From: CAVRXT01 sp049644285
GTDB lineage: Bacteria; Acidobacteriota; Terriglobia; Acidiferrales; UBA7541
DNA length: 64,000 nucleotides
Direction of reading: 5' to 3'
Assembly: GCA_049644285.1 (NCBI GenBank)
Contig: JBARRP010000121.1
Coordinates: 11,400-75,399 of the forward strand
Below, piece after piece: positions 19,014 through 26,110 of the stretch. Position numbers and translations under genes: made by a program. Below the pieces are notes generated by a model that had not been told where the DNA came from, did not search any database, and worked only from the letters and a program-made list of their open reading frames with translations. Within the stretch, counting starts at the first letter, position 1. Every line of letters starts with the position of its first letter.

Positions 19014-19280
19014 TTGACGTTGCAAACGCGACGACAGCTGCACAACTCCAAAGGGCTGATCGGGTACTCACTTCATGCACAGCCGCTGCACCGCTGGTTT
19101 TGGACGTTGTCGGTTTGGGAGGATCAGCAGTCCCTAATGGCTTTCGTTCGTCAAGCACCACATGCGCAGATCATGCAAACGTTGACTCCGCTGATGGACA
19201 AGACGCGATTTGTGCAATGGAAGGTAAGCGCGTCGGACATCCCACCCGGGTGGCGCGAGGCAAAGGCGCGTATGCGCTAG
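19014..19280 (+). CDS. DUF3291/monooxygenase-like small protein, start uncertain
   Basis: 88 residues if begun at the TTG at 19014. Family-like sequence extends further upstream in frame to about 18942 (DKEYVALLSFLPLKHYRTVP), but that stretch has no ATG, GTG or TTG before a stop at 18915-18917. Either the start is unusual, or a frameshift separates it from the ATG at 18914 in another frame. The body (GLIGYSLHAQPLHRWFWTLS, then VWEDQQSLMAFVRQAPHAQI) is the ferredoxin-like fold of DUF3291 and antibiotic-biosynthesis-monooxygenase-like proteins. Function unknown. Confidence 0.55.
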   Translation: MTLQTRRQLHNSKGLIGYSLHAQPLHRWFWTLSVWEDQQSLMAFVRQAPHAQIMQTLTPLMDKTRFVQWKVSASDIPPGWREAKARMR

Positions 19281-19331
19281 GTACGTGGCACAATTGCCCT
19301 GCGCCACATGGAAGACCCATCGGAGGTCACC

Positions 19332-20324
19332 ATGAAGCTTTTTGCAGCTCTCTCAGCCTTGCGCGGGATAGTGGCGCCTGGCTTGGTCCTTGCCGGCTTG
19401 TCGGTCGCCGGACCCGCGCAATCTCCACCCACCGGATCGCAAGGGAGTTGGTCCAAGAAGGCGCCGCTTCTTACCCAGCGCACCGAGTTCGGCGTCGCGG
19501 CGCTGGACGGTAAGATCTATCTCCTCGGCGGCGAGGCCCTCGGCAAACCGGCTTCGCAGCTCAATCAGGAGTACGACCCCGCAACAGATCGCTGGCGTGA
19601 CCGCGCGCCCCTCCCGCACGCCACGACCCATGTCGGCGCCGTTGGATTCAACGGCAAGCTCTATGCGATCGGCGGCTTCACCAAGAATGTCCATGCCGGG
19701 GCACTCGATCTCGTTTTCGAATACGATCTCGCGATCGACAGCTGGCGGAAGCTGACGCCGCTCAGCAGCCCCCGCGGCTCGGTCGGCGTGGCGGTGGTCG
19801 ACGGAAAAATCCACGCGATCGGGGGACGCGGACTCGACAAGATAACTGTCGCCACGCACGAGGTCTATGACCCTGCGACCGGGAAATGGAGCAAGGCCGC
19901 GCCGCTGCCCACCGCCCGCGACCATTTGGGAGTAATTGTCCTGGACGGGCGAATCCACATCATCGGCGGGCGCACCGCTGACAACACCGACAACACGAAT
20001 CTCCACGACGTTTACGACCCGGCCACCAATTCCTGGCAATCGGCGGCACCGCTTCCGACCGCACGAAGCGCCGGCGCGGCCGCCTACTATCATGGGCTGA
20101 TCTTCTACGCCGGCGGCGAATGTAAAGCGAGTGGCGGCACTTTTTCCGAAAACGAAGCCTATGATCCAAAGACGAACCGGTGGTTGACGCTCGCGCCACT
20201 CCCAGCGGGACGGCACGGATTCGGCGCGGCAGCGGTCGGGCCGTATGCCTATTTCATGGGCGGCGCTCTGGGATGCGGCGACGGTCGAGTGTCGGACGAA
20301 TTACTCGTCTTCAGCCTACCCTGA
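19332..20324 (+). CDS. Secreted Kelch-repeat beta-propeller protein
   Basis: 330 residues from the ATG at 19332, which has GGAGG five bases upstream; an upstream ATG at 19308 lacks this. A signal peptide (MKLFAALSALRGIVAPGLVL, cleaved near GPAQS) leads into six Kelch blades with the double-Gly and Tyr/Trp pattern: GKIYLLGGEA, EYDPATDRWRDRAPLPHATT, GKLYAIGGFT, GKIHAIGGRG, EVYDPATGKWSKAAPLPTAR and GRIHIIGGRT. The second-last blade has a Cys (GGECKASGG) and the last GGALGCGDG, possibly disulphide linked. It is a binding scaffold in the periplasm or outside the cell. Partner unknown. Confidence 0.85.
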   Translation: MKLFAALSALRGIVAPGLVLAGLSVAGPAQSPPTGSQGSWSKKAPLLTQRTEFGVAALDGKIYLLGGEALGKPASQLNQEYDPATDRWRDRAPLPHATTHVGAVGFNGKLYAIGGFTKNVHAGALDLVFEYDLAIDSWRKLTPLSSPRGSVGVAVVDGKIHAIGGRGLDKITVATHEVYDPATGKWSKAAPLPTARDHLGVIVLDGRIHIIGGRTADNTDNTNLHDVYDPATNSWQSAAPLPTARSAGAAAYYHGLIFYAGGECKASGGTFSENEAYDPKTNRWLTLAPLPAGRHGFGAAAVGPYAYFMGGALGCGDGRVSDELLVFSLP

Positions 20325-20361
20325 GGGCACGAAATTGGCGGGACAGTTCAAGCTGCTACCT

Positions 20362-20430
20362 CTCGTGAGTCTTGGTTTGCCGAAGGGGTTCAGAAACGAT
20401 TCCGGTGCGGGGCTAAACTTTACGCGCGAG
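20362..20430 (+). repeat. Dispersed intergenic repeat, family R1, copy B
   Basis: This matches copy A (411-479) across ~69 bases: CTCGTGAGT, GTTTGCC, ACGATTCCGGTGC, GGGCTA and ACGCG are kept, with scattered single changes. It lies between convergent genes, whereas copy A lies between divergent genes, so it is not a fixed terminator or promoter. Confidence 0.6.
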
Positions 20431-20497
20431 TCCTCAGCTACGATCCAAATCTTTAAGTGAGCGAAGTCTCCCAATTCGCAAGGGGTCGGGCGCGCGG

Positions 20498-21304
20498 CTA
20501 CCTCTTGCTAAATTTGCGGCGAATATCAGGCCAGAATTCCTTCACGGTGATGGCCAGCGAATCCCAACCTATCTGCGTCCACCAGACCTTCATGGTATTC
20601 GCGACCGTCCGATCCCCCGCCGGATGGTAAGCGTTGGAAATGCCCGCCGACAAAGCACTGCCGACGACCTCGGAATAGTCAAACTGATTGTGCCCCGAAT
20701 CCGTGCGAGTGATAAAAATCCGGCTGATCGCGTAGCCCGCACGATGAATAAACTTTCCCTCACCCAACTGGTAGTAACGAGGATCCTGTCGCAGCAGTGA
20801 CGGCAAGATAGCGCCCGTCGTGAAGTTCTCGATCGTGCCGTCGGCGAAGGCTGCTCCGTAGCGCTTCCCATAACCCGCCGCCCCCTGCCCATAGCCTGGT
20901 TCACTATTTTCAGCCTGACTGATGCCGGAGAGAAACGCATAGTACGGATATTCGACGTAATCGAACGAACTCCGGGCCACTACCTTGTATTTTTGACCGC
21001 TCGTGAGCGGCGGAATGTGGCTGGCATTCTCCACGGTCAGGAAGTTTGGCAGCGTCCAGAAAAGCCGATCATTCGATGTGCCGGTCTGCTGTTCTTGGCG
21101 CTTGTTTTCCTCCTCTTTGCTCTTTTCCCCCGTCCCGGCTTGGCCTTGCGAGGCCGCGCCTGCAGCCGGCGCTTGCTGCTGAGCAGGTGGTTGCTGCTGG
21201 GGCGGTGGTTGCTGTTGGGCCAGCGTCGGAAAAGCGAGCGATAGTGCGGCGATTAGAATTGCTCCAAAGACAATCCTGGGCCTCCACTGTTGCTTGTTCC
21301 TCAT
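20498..21304 (-). CDS. Secreted Pro/Gln-rich protein, acidobacterial-type family, paralogue of 63343
   Basis: 268 residues from the ATG at 21304 (GGAG four bases upstream). A signal peptide (IVFGAILIAALSLAFPTLAQ) is followed by a low-complexity Gln/Pro/Ala linker (about residues 32-60) and a Glu/Lys-rich stretch. The folded domain starts near LFWTLPNFLTVENASHIPPL. It contains YGQGAAGYGKRYGAAFADGT and LRQDPRYYQLGEGKF, both echoed in the partial gene at the right end of the window. I recall this as a conserved uncharacterised envelope protein type but cannot assign a function. It is convergent with the Kelch gene. Confidence 0.8.
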   Translation of the reverse strand: MRNKQQWRPRIVFGAILIAALSLAFPTLAQQQPPPQQQPPAQQQAPAAGAASQGQAGTGEKSKEEENKRQEQQTGTSNDRLFWTLPNFLTVENASHIPPLTSGQKYKVVARSSFDYVEYPYYAFLSGISQAENSEPGYGQGAAGYGKRYGAAFADGTIENFTTGAILPSLLRQDPRYYQLGEGKFIHRAGYAISRIFITRTDSGHNQFDYSEVVGSALSAGISNAYHPAGDRTVANTMKVWWTQIGWDSLAITVKEFWPDIRRKFSKR

Positions 21305-21473
21305 CACTCTCCATTATCTCCGAGCCTGGTTGCTCCCGAAAGGAAGTCGAAAGCTCAGTTTCCAAGTTAGTTGAATCGTTGCTTTTGATTCGCAAACGGG
21401 AGGGAGGGTTTCCTGGAACTCCCCTGGCGACCAGTGGCAACTCTGGAATCGGGGACAGAGGACGCTACAGATA

Positions 21474-21980
21474 ATGTATCTTGGCCAAATGGACGTGAAT
21501 TCAATTCCGAAACGAATGAACCTCTGCCTCGCTGATGTTGGCGATGCCGAATCCATTACGCAGGTTGTTAGCGCTGCGTTTCGAGTGGAGCGTTTCTTCA
21601 TCGATCGCGATCGAATCAATCCCGAGAAGGTCCGAACGATGCTCCATCAGGGAAACTTTCTGTTGGCGAAAGATGTTGGACGCCTGATCGGTTGCGTGTA
21701 CGTCGAAATCCGCCGCGAGCGCGCTTATTTCGGCTTGCTGGCGGTCGATCCGTCGCGTCAGAAGGAGGGGCTCGGTCATCGGCTCATTGCCGCTGCCGAA
21801 GATTACGGGCGCGCAGCCGGCTGCCAGGTGATGGACATCCGGGTCGTCAATTTGCGCGAGGAGCTGCCGCCTTTTTACCGGCGGCTGGGCTACCAGGAAA
21901 CGGGAACCGAGCCATTTGCTGCGGACGCGCATCCCAAGCAGCCCTGCCACTTCATCATCATGTCGAAGCCGCTTCGCTAA
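21474..21980 (+). CDS. GNAT-family N-acetyltransferase
   Basis: 168 residues. The GNAT fold is visible: a central strand LIGCVYVEIRRERAYFGLLA, the acetyl-CoA-binding motif A (VDPSRQKEGLGHRLIAAAED, with Q/R-x-x-G-x-G/L) and a C-terminal segment with LPPFYRRLGYQETGTEPF containing the usual FYxxLGY. The acceptor is unknown. The start at 21474 has no obvious ribosome binding site; an ATG at 21489 is an alternative. It is 152 bases upstream of the amidohydrolase and may belong to the same unit. Confidence 0.85.
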   Translation: MYLGQMDVNSIPKRMNLCLADVGDAESITQVVSAAFRVERFFIDRDRINPEKVRTMLHQGNFLLAKDVGRLIGCVYVEIRRERAYFGLLAVDPSRQKEGLGHRLIAAAEDYGRAAGCQVMDIRVVNLREELPPFYRRLGYQETGTEPFAADAHPKQPCHFIIMSKPLR

Positions 21981-22132
21981 GCACGGCCGGTGAGTCCAAG
22001 CGGGCGATTCGGAGTCGCGCTGAGGCAAAAATGGAAATAGGCGGATTGCCCCCATTTGTTGACTTGCTCTCAGGCGCGGCCTAAGATGCCCGCCCGGGCC
22101 ATCTTCCTGGGGCGGAAAGGTCTCCACCGGCC

Positions 22133-22981
22133 GTGACTCCCATCATTGATATCCATATCCACATCCAGCCGCTCGACATGTTCAAGCCTCATGCGCTCGA
22201 GCTGATCGAGCGCGGCCGACGCGATTACGCGGACGTCAAGAAATTCTCGGCGAGCCCAGCGGAGTTCCTGAAGTTCATGGATGGGGTGGAAATCGAGCGC
22301 GCCGGCCTGATCAACTACGTCAGTCCCGAAGTTATCGGATTCACTCCCGAGGTGAACGATTGGATTGCGCGGTACTGTTCCTCTGACCCACGGCGGCTGT
22401 TGGCCTTTGGATCGGTGCATCCGAAATACGTTGCTGACGCCGGAGCGGAGGTCGATCGCCTTAAGAAAATTGGGATTCGCGGCCTCAAAGTGCATCCCTC
22501 GCACCAATTATTCGCGCCGAATGCCTATCGCGACGGTTTCGGGCCACTCGCGGCAATGTACGAACGCGCGCAGGCCGTCGGGATGCCCGTCATGATTCAC
22601 ACGGGCACTTCGATTTTCCCCGGCGCGCGAAATTTATACGCCCAGCCGATGTTTGCCGATGATGTCAGCGTCGACTACCCAAACCTCGTGGTGATTCTCG
22701 CGCACGGCGGCCGCCCGCTCTGGATGAACGAAGCTTTCTTTCTCGTCCGCCGGCACAAGAACATGTACATGGACGTTTCCGGGATCCCGCCGCAGAAGTT
22801 GATGGAATACTTTCCTAGGCTCGAAGAAATCGCCGATAAAGCCCTGTTCGGCACGGATTGGCCCGGCCCCGGCGTTCCCGGCGTGCGCGGCAATATCGAA
22901 AAATTCCGCGCGCTCCCGATTTCGCCAGCAGCACAGCAGAAAATCTTGTACGACAATGCAGCGAATTTGTTTCCAGTGTAA
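22133..22981 (+). CDS. Amidohydrolase (TIM-barrel, amidohydrolase-2 family)
   Basis: 282 residues from a GTG at 22133. The first strand carries the metal-binding HxH (IIDIHIHIQP); later motifs are IRGLKVHPSHQLFAPN, MPVMIHTGTSIFPGARN, LVVILAHGGRPLWMNEAF and the C-terminal ALFGTDWPGPGV, with the Asp that normally completes the metal site. The C-terminus DNAANLFPV is typical of the family. Members hydrolyse or decarboxylate small aromatic and related acids; the substrate is unknown. It is followed at 127 bases by a hydroxyacyl-CoA dehydrogenase gene. Confidence 0.88.
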   Translation: MTPIIDIHIHIQPLDMFKPHALELIERGRRDYADVKKFSASPAEFLKFMDGVEIERAGLINYVSPEVIGFTPEVNDWIARYCSSDPRRLLAFGSVHPKYVADAGAEVDRLKKIGIRGLKVHPSHQLFAPNAYRDGFGPLAAMYERAQAVGMPVMIHTGTSIFPGARNLYAQPMFADDVSVDYPNLVVILAHGGRPLWMNEAFFLVRRHKNMYMDVSGIPPQKLMEYFPRLEEIADKALFGTDWPGPGVPGVRGNIEKFRALPISPAAQQKILYDNAANLFPV

Positions 22982-23020
22982 CTATATGGAGGAGATCAAG
23001 CAGGAACGGGATTTCTCCGT

Positions 23021-23060
23021 GCATCCTCTGCGCCCTCTGTGTCTCTGTGGTGAAATGTTT
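23021..23060 (+). repeat. Dispersed repeat of the CTCTGCG type, family R2, copy 1
   Basis: This is a CTCTGCG-CCCTCTGTG-TCTCTGTGGTG-type stretch just upstream of the dehydrogenase gene. Related stretches lie at 38031-38062 and 42185-42220. Sequences of this kind recur between genes in many environmental bacterial genomes. Confidence 0.5.
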
Positions 23061-23108
23061 TTATCTTTTGGTTTTCGCGGTTGTTTTTCTTCTTGAGAGG
23101 TCCCAGTA

Positions 23109-23990
23109 ATGACGATCAACACGATTGCAGTGATCGGCGCGGGCACGATGGGCCGCGGGATCGCCTATGCGGCGGCCCTGGGCGGCTACCGCACGATCCT
23201 CGAGGACGTTTCGCCGGCAATCCTCGAACAAGGCCTCGCCTACATTCGACAGGCCCTCGAAGAAGGCATCGCGCGCGGCAAAGTCACCCCCGAGCAGAAA
23301 GATAAAGCCCTCGCTCGCATTTCGTCCGCTAGTGCCGTCGAAGACGCCTGCCGGCAGGCCGAGCTTCTCATCGAAGCTGTCCCCGAAGAGATGGAAACGA
23401 AGCTCGAGATCTTCACGCTGTTCGACAAGTTTGCCAAACCCGGCGCGATCTTCGCCAGCAACACGTCCTCACTCTCCGTCACCGAGATGGCCGCGATTAC
23501 ATTTCGGCCCCAGAACTGCATCGGCATGCACTTTTTCAACCCGGTGCCAAAAATGAAACTCCTCGAGATCATCAAGGCTCTCGAGACGTCCGAAGACACG
23601 CTGCGCTCCTGCATCGAAGTCGGCCGGCAGATGGGCAAGGAAGTTGTAGTGGTGAACGAATCGCCGGGATTCATCACCAGCCGCATGAACGCCCTGATTG
23701 GCAACGAGGCCTTCTACATGCTTCAGGAAGGAATCGCGACCGCCGAAGACATCGACAAGGCTCTGAAGCTGGGCCTGAATCACCCGATGGGACCGTTCGA
23801 GTTGGTTGACTTGGTCGGCCTCGACGTTCGCCTGAGCATCCTCGAGTATCTCTACAAAACTCTTGGCGAGAAGTACCGCCCCTGCCCGCTTCTGGCACAA
23901 TATGTGAAGGCGGGAAGGCTTGGCCGCAAATCCGGACGCGGGGTTTACGAATATCGTGAAGCAGCAGCAAAACAACAAACAGACGACTAG
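23109..23990 (+). CDS. hbd: 3-hydroxybutyryl-CoA / 3-hydroxyacyl-CoA dehydrogenase
   Basis: 293 residues, normal length for the stand-alone enzyme. The N-terminal Rossmann domain carries the NAD motif IAVIGAGTMGRGIAYAAALG. The catalytic segment is NCIGMHFFNPVPKMKLLEII, with the conserved His and the downstream Asn region NESPGFITSRMNALIGNEA. The C-terminal helical domain has LGLNHPMGPFELVDLVGLDV and ends GRKSGRGVYEY. It oxidises 3-hydroxyacyl-CoA with NAD in the cytosol, in beta-oxidation, butanoate or phenylacetate metabolism. GAGAGG precedes the ATG. Its 3' end overlaps the macro-domain gene by ~35 bases. Confidence 0.93.
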   Translation: MTINTIAVIGAGTMGRGIAYAAALGGYRTILEDVSPAILEQGLAYIRQALEEGIARGKVTPEQKDKALARISSASAVEDACRQAELLIEAVPEEMETKLEIFTLFDKFAKPGAIFASNTSSLSVTEMAAITFRPQNCIGMHFFNPVPKMKLLEIIKALETSEDTLRSCIEVGRQMGKEVVVVNESPGFITSRMNALIGNEAFYMLQEGIATAEDIDKALKLGLNHPMGPFELVDLVGLDVRLSILEYLYKTLGEKYRPCPLLAQYVKAGRLGRKSGRGVYEYREAAAKQQTDD

Positions 23991-24552
23991 CTCGAGCCGC
24001 AAACGGGCCGGCACGAAGTCCGTAGCGGATAATCCGGCAAGGAAAGTCATTCTTCTGCAGGGCGACCTGACCGAGATGGACACCGACGCCATCGTCAACG
24101 CCGCGAACAACGATCTTCAGCTCGGCGGTGGCGTTGCCGGAGCCATCCGGCGCAAGGGCGGCGAAGCCATTCAAAACGAATGCGACGAGATCGGCAGCAT
24201 TCCCATCGGGGGCGCCGCGATCACCACCGGCGGCAACCTGAAAGCGCGCTACGTGATCCACGCTGCCAGCATGCAGCTCGGCGGGCACACTACCCCCCAG
24301 GCACTGCGCACCTCCACGGCTCATTCTCTCCGCATTGCAGAGGAGAAGGGATTGAAGTCGATTGCTTTTCCCGCGGTCGGCACCGGCATCGCCGGTTTTC
24401 CCATTCACGAGTGCGCCGAAATCATGCTGCGGGAAGTGCTGGATCACCTGAAACGCGGGTCGTCACTCGAAAAAGTGTATTTCGTCCTATTCGACAGCAA
24501 TTCTCTGAAGATCTTTGAAAAAATGTGGCCGAGGATATCGAACGAGGCATGA
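23956..24552 (+). CDS. Macro-domain protein (ADP-ribose binding or hydrolase family)
   Basis: 198 residues from a GTG at 23956; a TTG at 23920 is an alternative. After a Gln/Lys-rich leader comes a macro domain: VILLQGDLTEMDTDAIVNAA, NNDLQLGGGVAGAIRRKGGE, and IAFPAVGTGIAGFPIHECAE, with the Asn-Ala-Ala-Asn and Gly-Gly-Gly-Val-Ala ligand loops intact. Family members bind or remove ADP-ribose or O-acetyl-ADP-ribose. The C-terminal VYFVLFDSNSLKIFEKMW is usual. It overlaps the upstream dehydrogenase and shares ATGA with the next gene, which suggests translational coupling. Confidence 0.88.
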   Translation: MKQQQNNKQTTSSSRKRAGTKSVADNPARKVILLQGDLTEMDTDAIVNAANNDLQLGGGVAGAIRRKGGEAIQNECDEIGSIPIGGAAITTGGNLKARYVIHAASMQLGGHTTPQALRTSTAHSLRIAEEKGLKSIAFPAVGTGIAGFPIHECAEIMLREVLDHLKRGSSLEKVYFVLFDSNSLKIFEKMWPRISNEA

Positions 24553-24857
24553 CAGCAAAAGCTCCGAATCCGCTGGTCGAAAAGGTTCGCCAGGAACTCA
24601 TCCAGTACGAGCATCCCCTTTTCGAATTCGAGGCTCATCCTGCGAATGGCTCGACTCCGAATGGGCCGGCGGAGACGGTCGAAGTCGAGATCCGCTTTCG
24701 TCCTTCGGGTGTGGACGTTCACACCTATCGTTTCCAGCTCCAGCCGCGCGAAATCGAGAATTCACAATTCCCCTGGATATTCCAGAAACAGCTCTACGAT
24801 TGCCTTCACGACTACATCATCGAGATGTTCATTCGCAACCCGCAGCGGGAAAATTGA
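24549..24857 (+). CDS. Small conserved protein in the macro/MidA operon
   Basis: 102 residues from the ATG at 24549, whose ATGA overlaps the macro-domain stop; a longer GTG start at 24525 is less likely. The protein is a compact alpha/beta polypeptide (ETVEVEIRFRPSGVDVHTYR, FQLQPREIENSQFPWIFQKQ, LYDCLHDYIIEMFIRNP) without signal peptide or membrane segment. I do not recognise a family. Its stop overlaps the methyltransferase start (TGATG), so both neighbours are tightly coupled to it. Confidence 0.75.
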   Translation: MTAKAPNPLVEKVRQELIQYEHPLFEFEAHPANGSTPNGPAETVEVEIRFRPSGVDVHTYRFQLQPREIENSQFPWIFQKQLYDCLHDYIIEMFIRNPQREN

Positions 24858-25990
24858 TGCACGCGCGCGTGGAACGCACGCCGCTCGCCGAACTCCTCGC
24901 CGAACGCATTCGCTTGCACGGCCCGATCACCTTCGCGGACTACATGGAATCCTGCCTCTACCATCCTGAGTACGGCTACTATAGCCGCGCGGATCATGCT
25001 TATCGCCGCGACTACTACACGAACGTCGATGTTCGACCGATCTTCGGGCGTCTTCTCGCGCGCCAGCTCCACGAGATTTGGGCCGTGATGGGCAAGCCTG
25101 CGCCATTCGGCCTGGTCGAAGCCGGCGCGGGCAATGGCGACCTGGCCCGCCAAGTTCTGGATTTCCTCAGCGAATCCTTTAGAGATTTCTATTTAGTGCT
25201 CGACTACTCCGCCGTTGAGATGTCTCCCACGCGCCGAGCAGCGCACTCGCTGACGCTGACGCGACACTTGACCGAAGGTCGAGCGCAATCGGTCGCAGAA
25301 CTCCCCACCAACATTGCGGCCGGTTGTATCTTCTCGAACGAGCTTCTCGACGCCCTGCCGGTGCATCGCGTCGTCCAAGACCGCGATGGCCTGCGCGAAA
25401 TCTACGTTGACTTCGCAGGCGGCCGATTCTGCGAACAGGTGGGCCCGGTTTCCACACCGCAGGTGCACGACTATTTTTTCAAGCAGAAGATTACTCTGGC
25501 CGCGGGCCAGCAGGCAGAGGCGGGGCTTGCTGCTTGCCGGTGGATTAGCGAAGCGGGGCAGCGGTTGGGACGCGGAATCATCCTCACAATCGACTATGGC
25601 CGCGAGGCGCGAGAGCTCTACGACGAGCGGCACATGCGCGGCACTCTACTCGCCTACACGCGCCATCGCGCGAGTGAAGACTTCTATAACGCTCCCGGAG
25701 AACAGGATTTGACCGCCCACGTAAGTTTCACCGCTCTGGACATCTGGGGCCGGCGCAGCGGGCTCGACCGCACCGGACTAACTTCACAAAGCAATTTTCT
25801 TTTAGCAATCGCCCGCATGACCGCTTTCACCGATCTCGAACGCGAGGACGCAAGCGAAGCGGAAAAGCTGCGCGCGCGCCTCCTCTTCAAGACCCTGATC
25901 CATCCCGAAGGCATGGGCGAGACGTTCCATGTCTTCGCGCAACACAAAGGCATCGAACGCCCGGCACTCATGGGCCTTGAATCGCTGTAG
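24857..25990 (+). CDS. MidA/NDUFAF7-type SAM-dependent methyltransferase (DUF185)
   Basis: 377 residues from the ATG at 24857, which shares TGATG with the preceding stop; the frame is open much further upstream but that part is not the gene. The N-terminal signature ITFADYMESCLYHPEYGYYS is that of the MidA family. The SAM-binding loop is FGLVEAGAGNGDLARQVLDF, and IFSNELLDALPVHRVV is the conserved NELLDALP motif. In mitochondria the homologue methylates a complex I subunit during assembly; bacterial roles are less clear. It is last in the run. Confidence 0.92.
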   Translation: MHARVERTPLAELLAERIRLHGPITFADYMESCLYHPEYGYYSRADHAYRRDYYTNVDVRPIFGRLLARQLHEIWAVMGKPAPFGLVEAGAGNGDLARQVLDFLSESFRDFYLVLDYSAVEMSPTRRAAHSLTLTRHLTEGRAQSVAELPTNIAAGCIFSNELLDALPVHRVVQDRDGLREIYVDFAGGRFCEQVGPVSTPQVHDYFFKQKITLAAGQQAEAGLAACRWISEAGQRLGRGIILTIDYGREARELYDERHMRGTLLAYTRHRASEDFYNAPGEQDLTAHVSFTALDIWGRRSGLDRTGLTSQSNFLLAIARMTAFTDLEREDASEAEKLRARLLFKTLIHPEGMGETFHVFAQHKGIERPALMGLESL

Positions 25991-26055
25991 CTGTGCCGCC
26001 GAACTGTCTTGCCGGAATTTGAATTTCGATAGCGCCAGACGGAACATCCTCGGTT

Positions 26056-26091
26056 GAGATTCTTCGTGCGCCTCAGCGGACTCAGAATGAC
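26056..26091 (+). repeat. TCATTCTGAG-type palindromic repeat, family R3, single copy
   Basis: GAGATTCTTCG and CTCAGAATGAC flank a 14-base insert. The outer pieces match the two arms of the larger element at 29397-29502. It is intergenic, between convergent genes. Confidence 0.5.
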
Positions 26092-26110
26092 AGTCCTGAT
26101 TCTTCGACGA

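Noticed and set aside
24515..24856. N-terminal extension of the MidA frame
   Set aside because: The open frame runs through the 102-residue gene in another phase; the family N-terminus starts at 24857.
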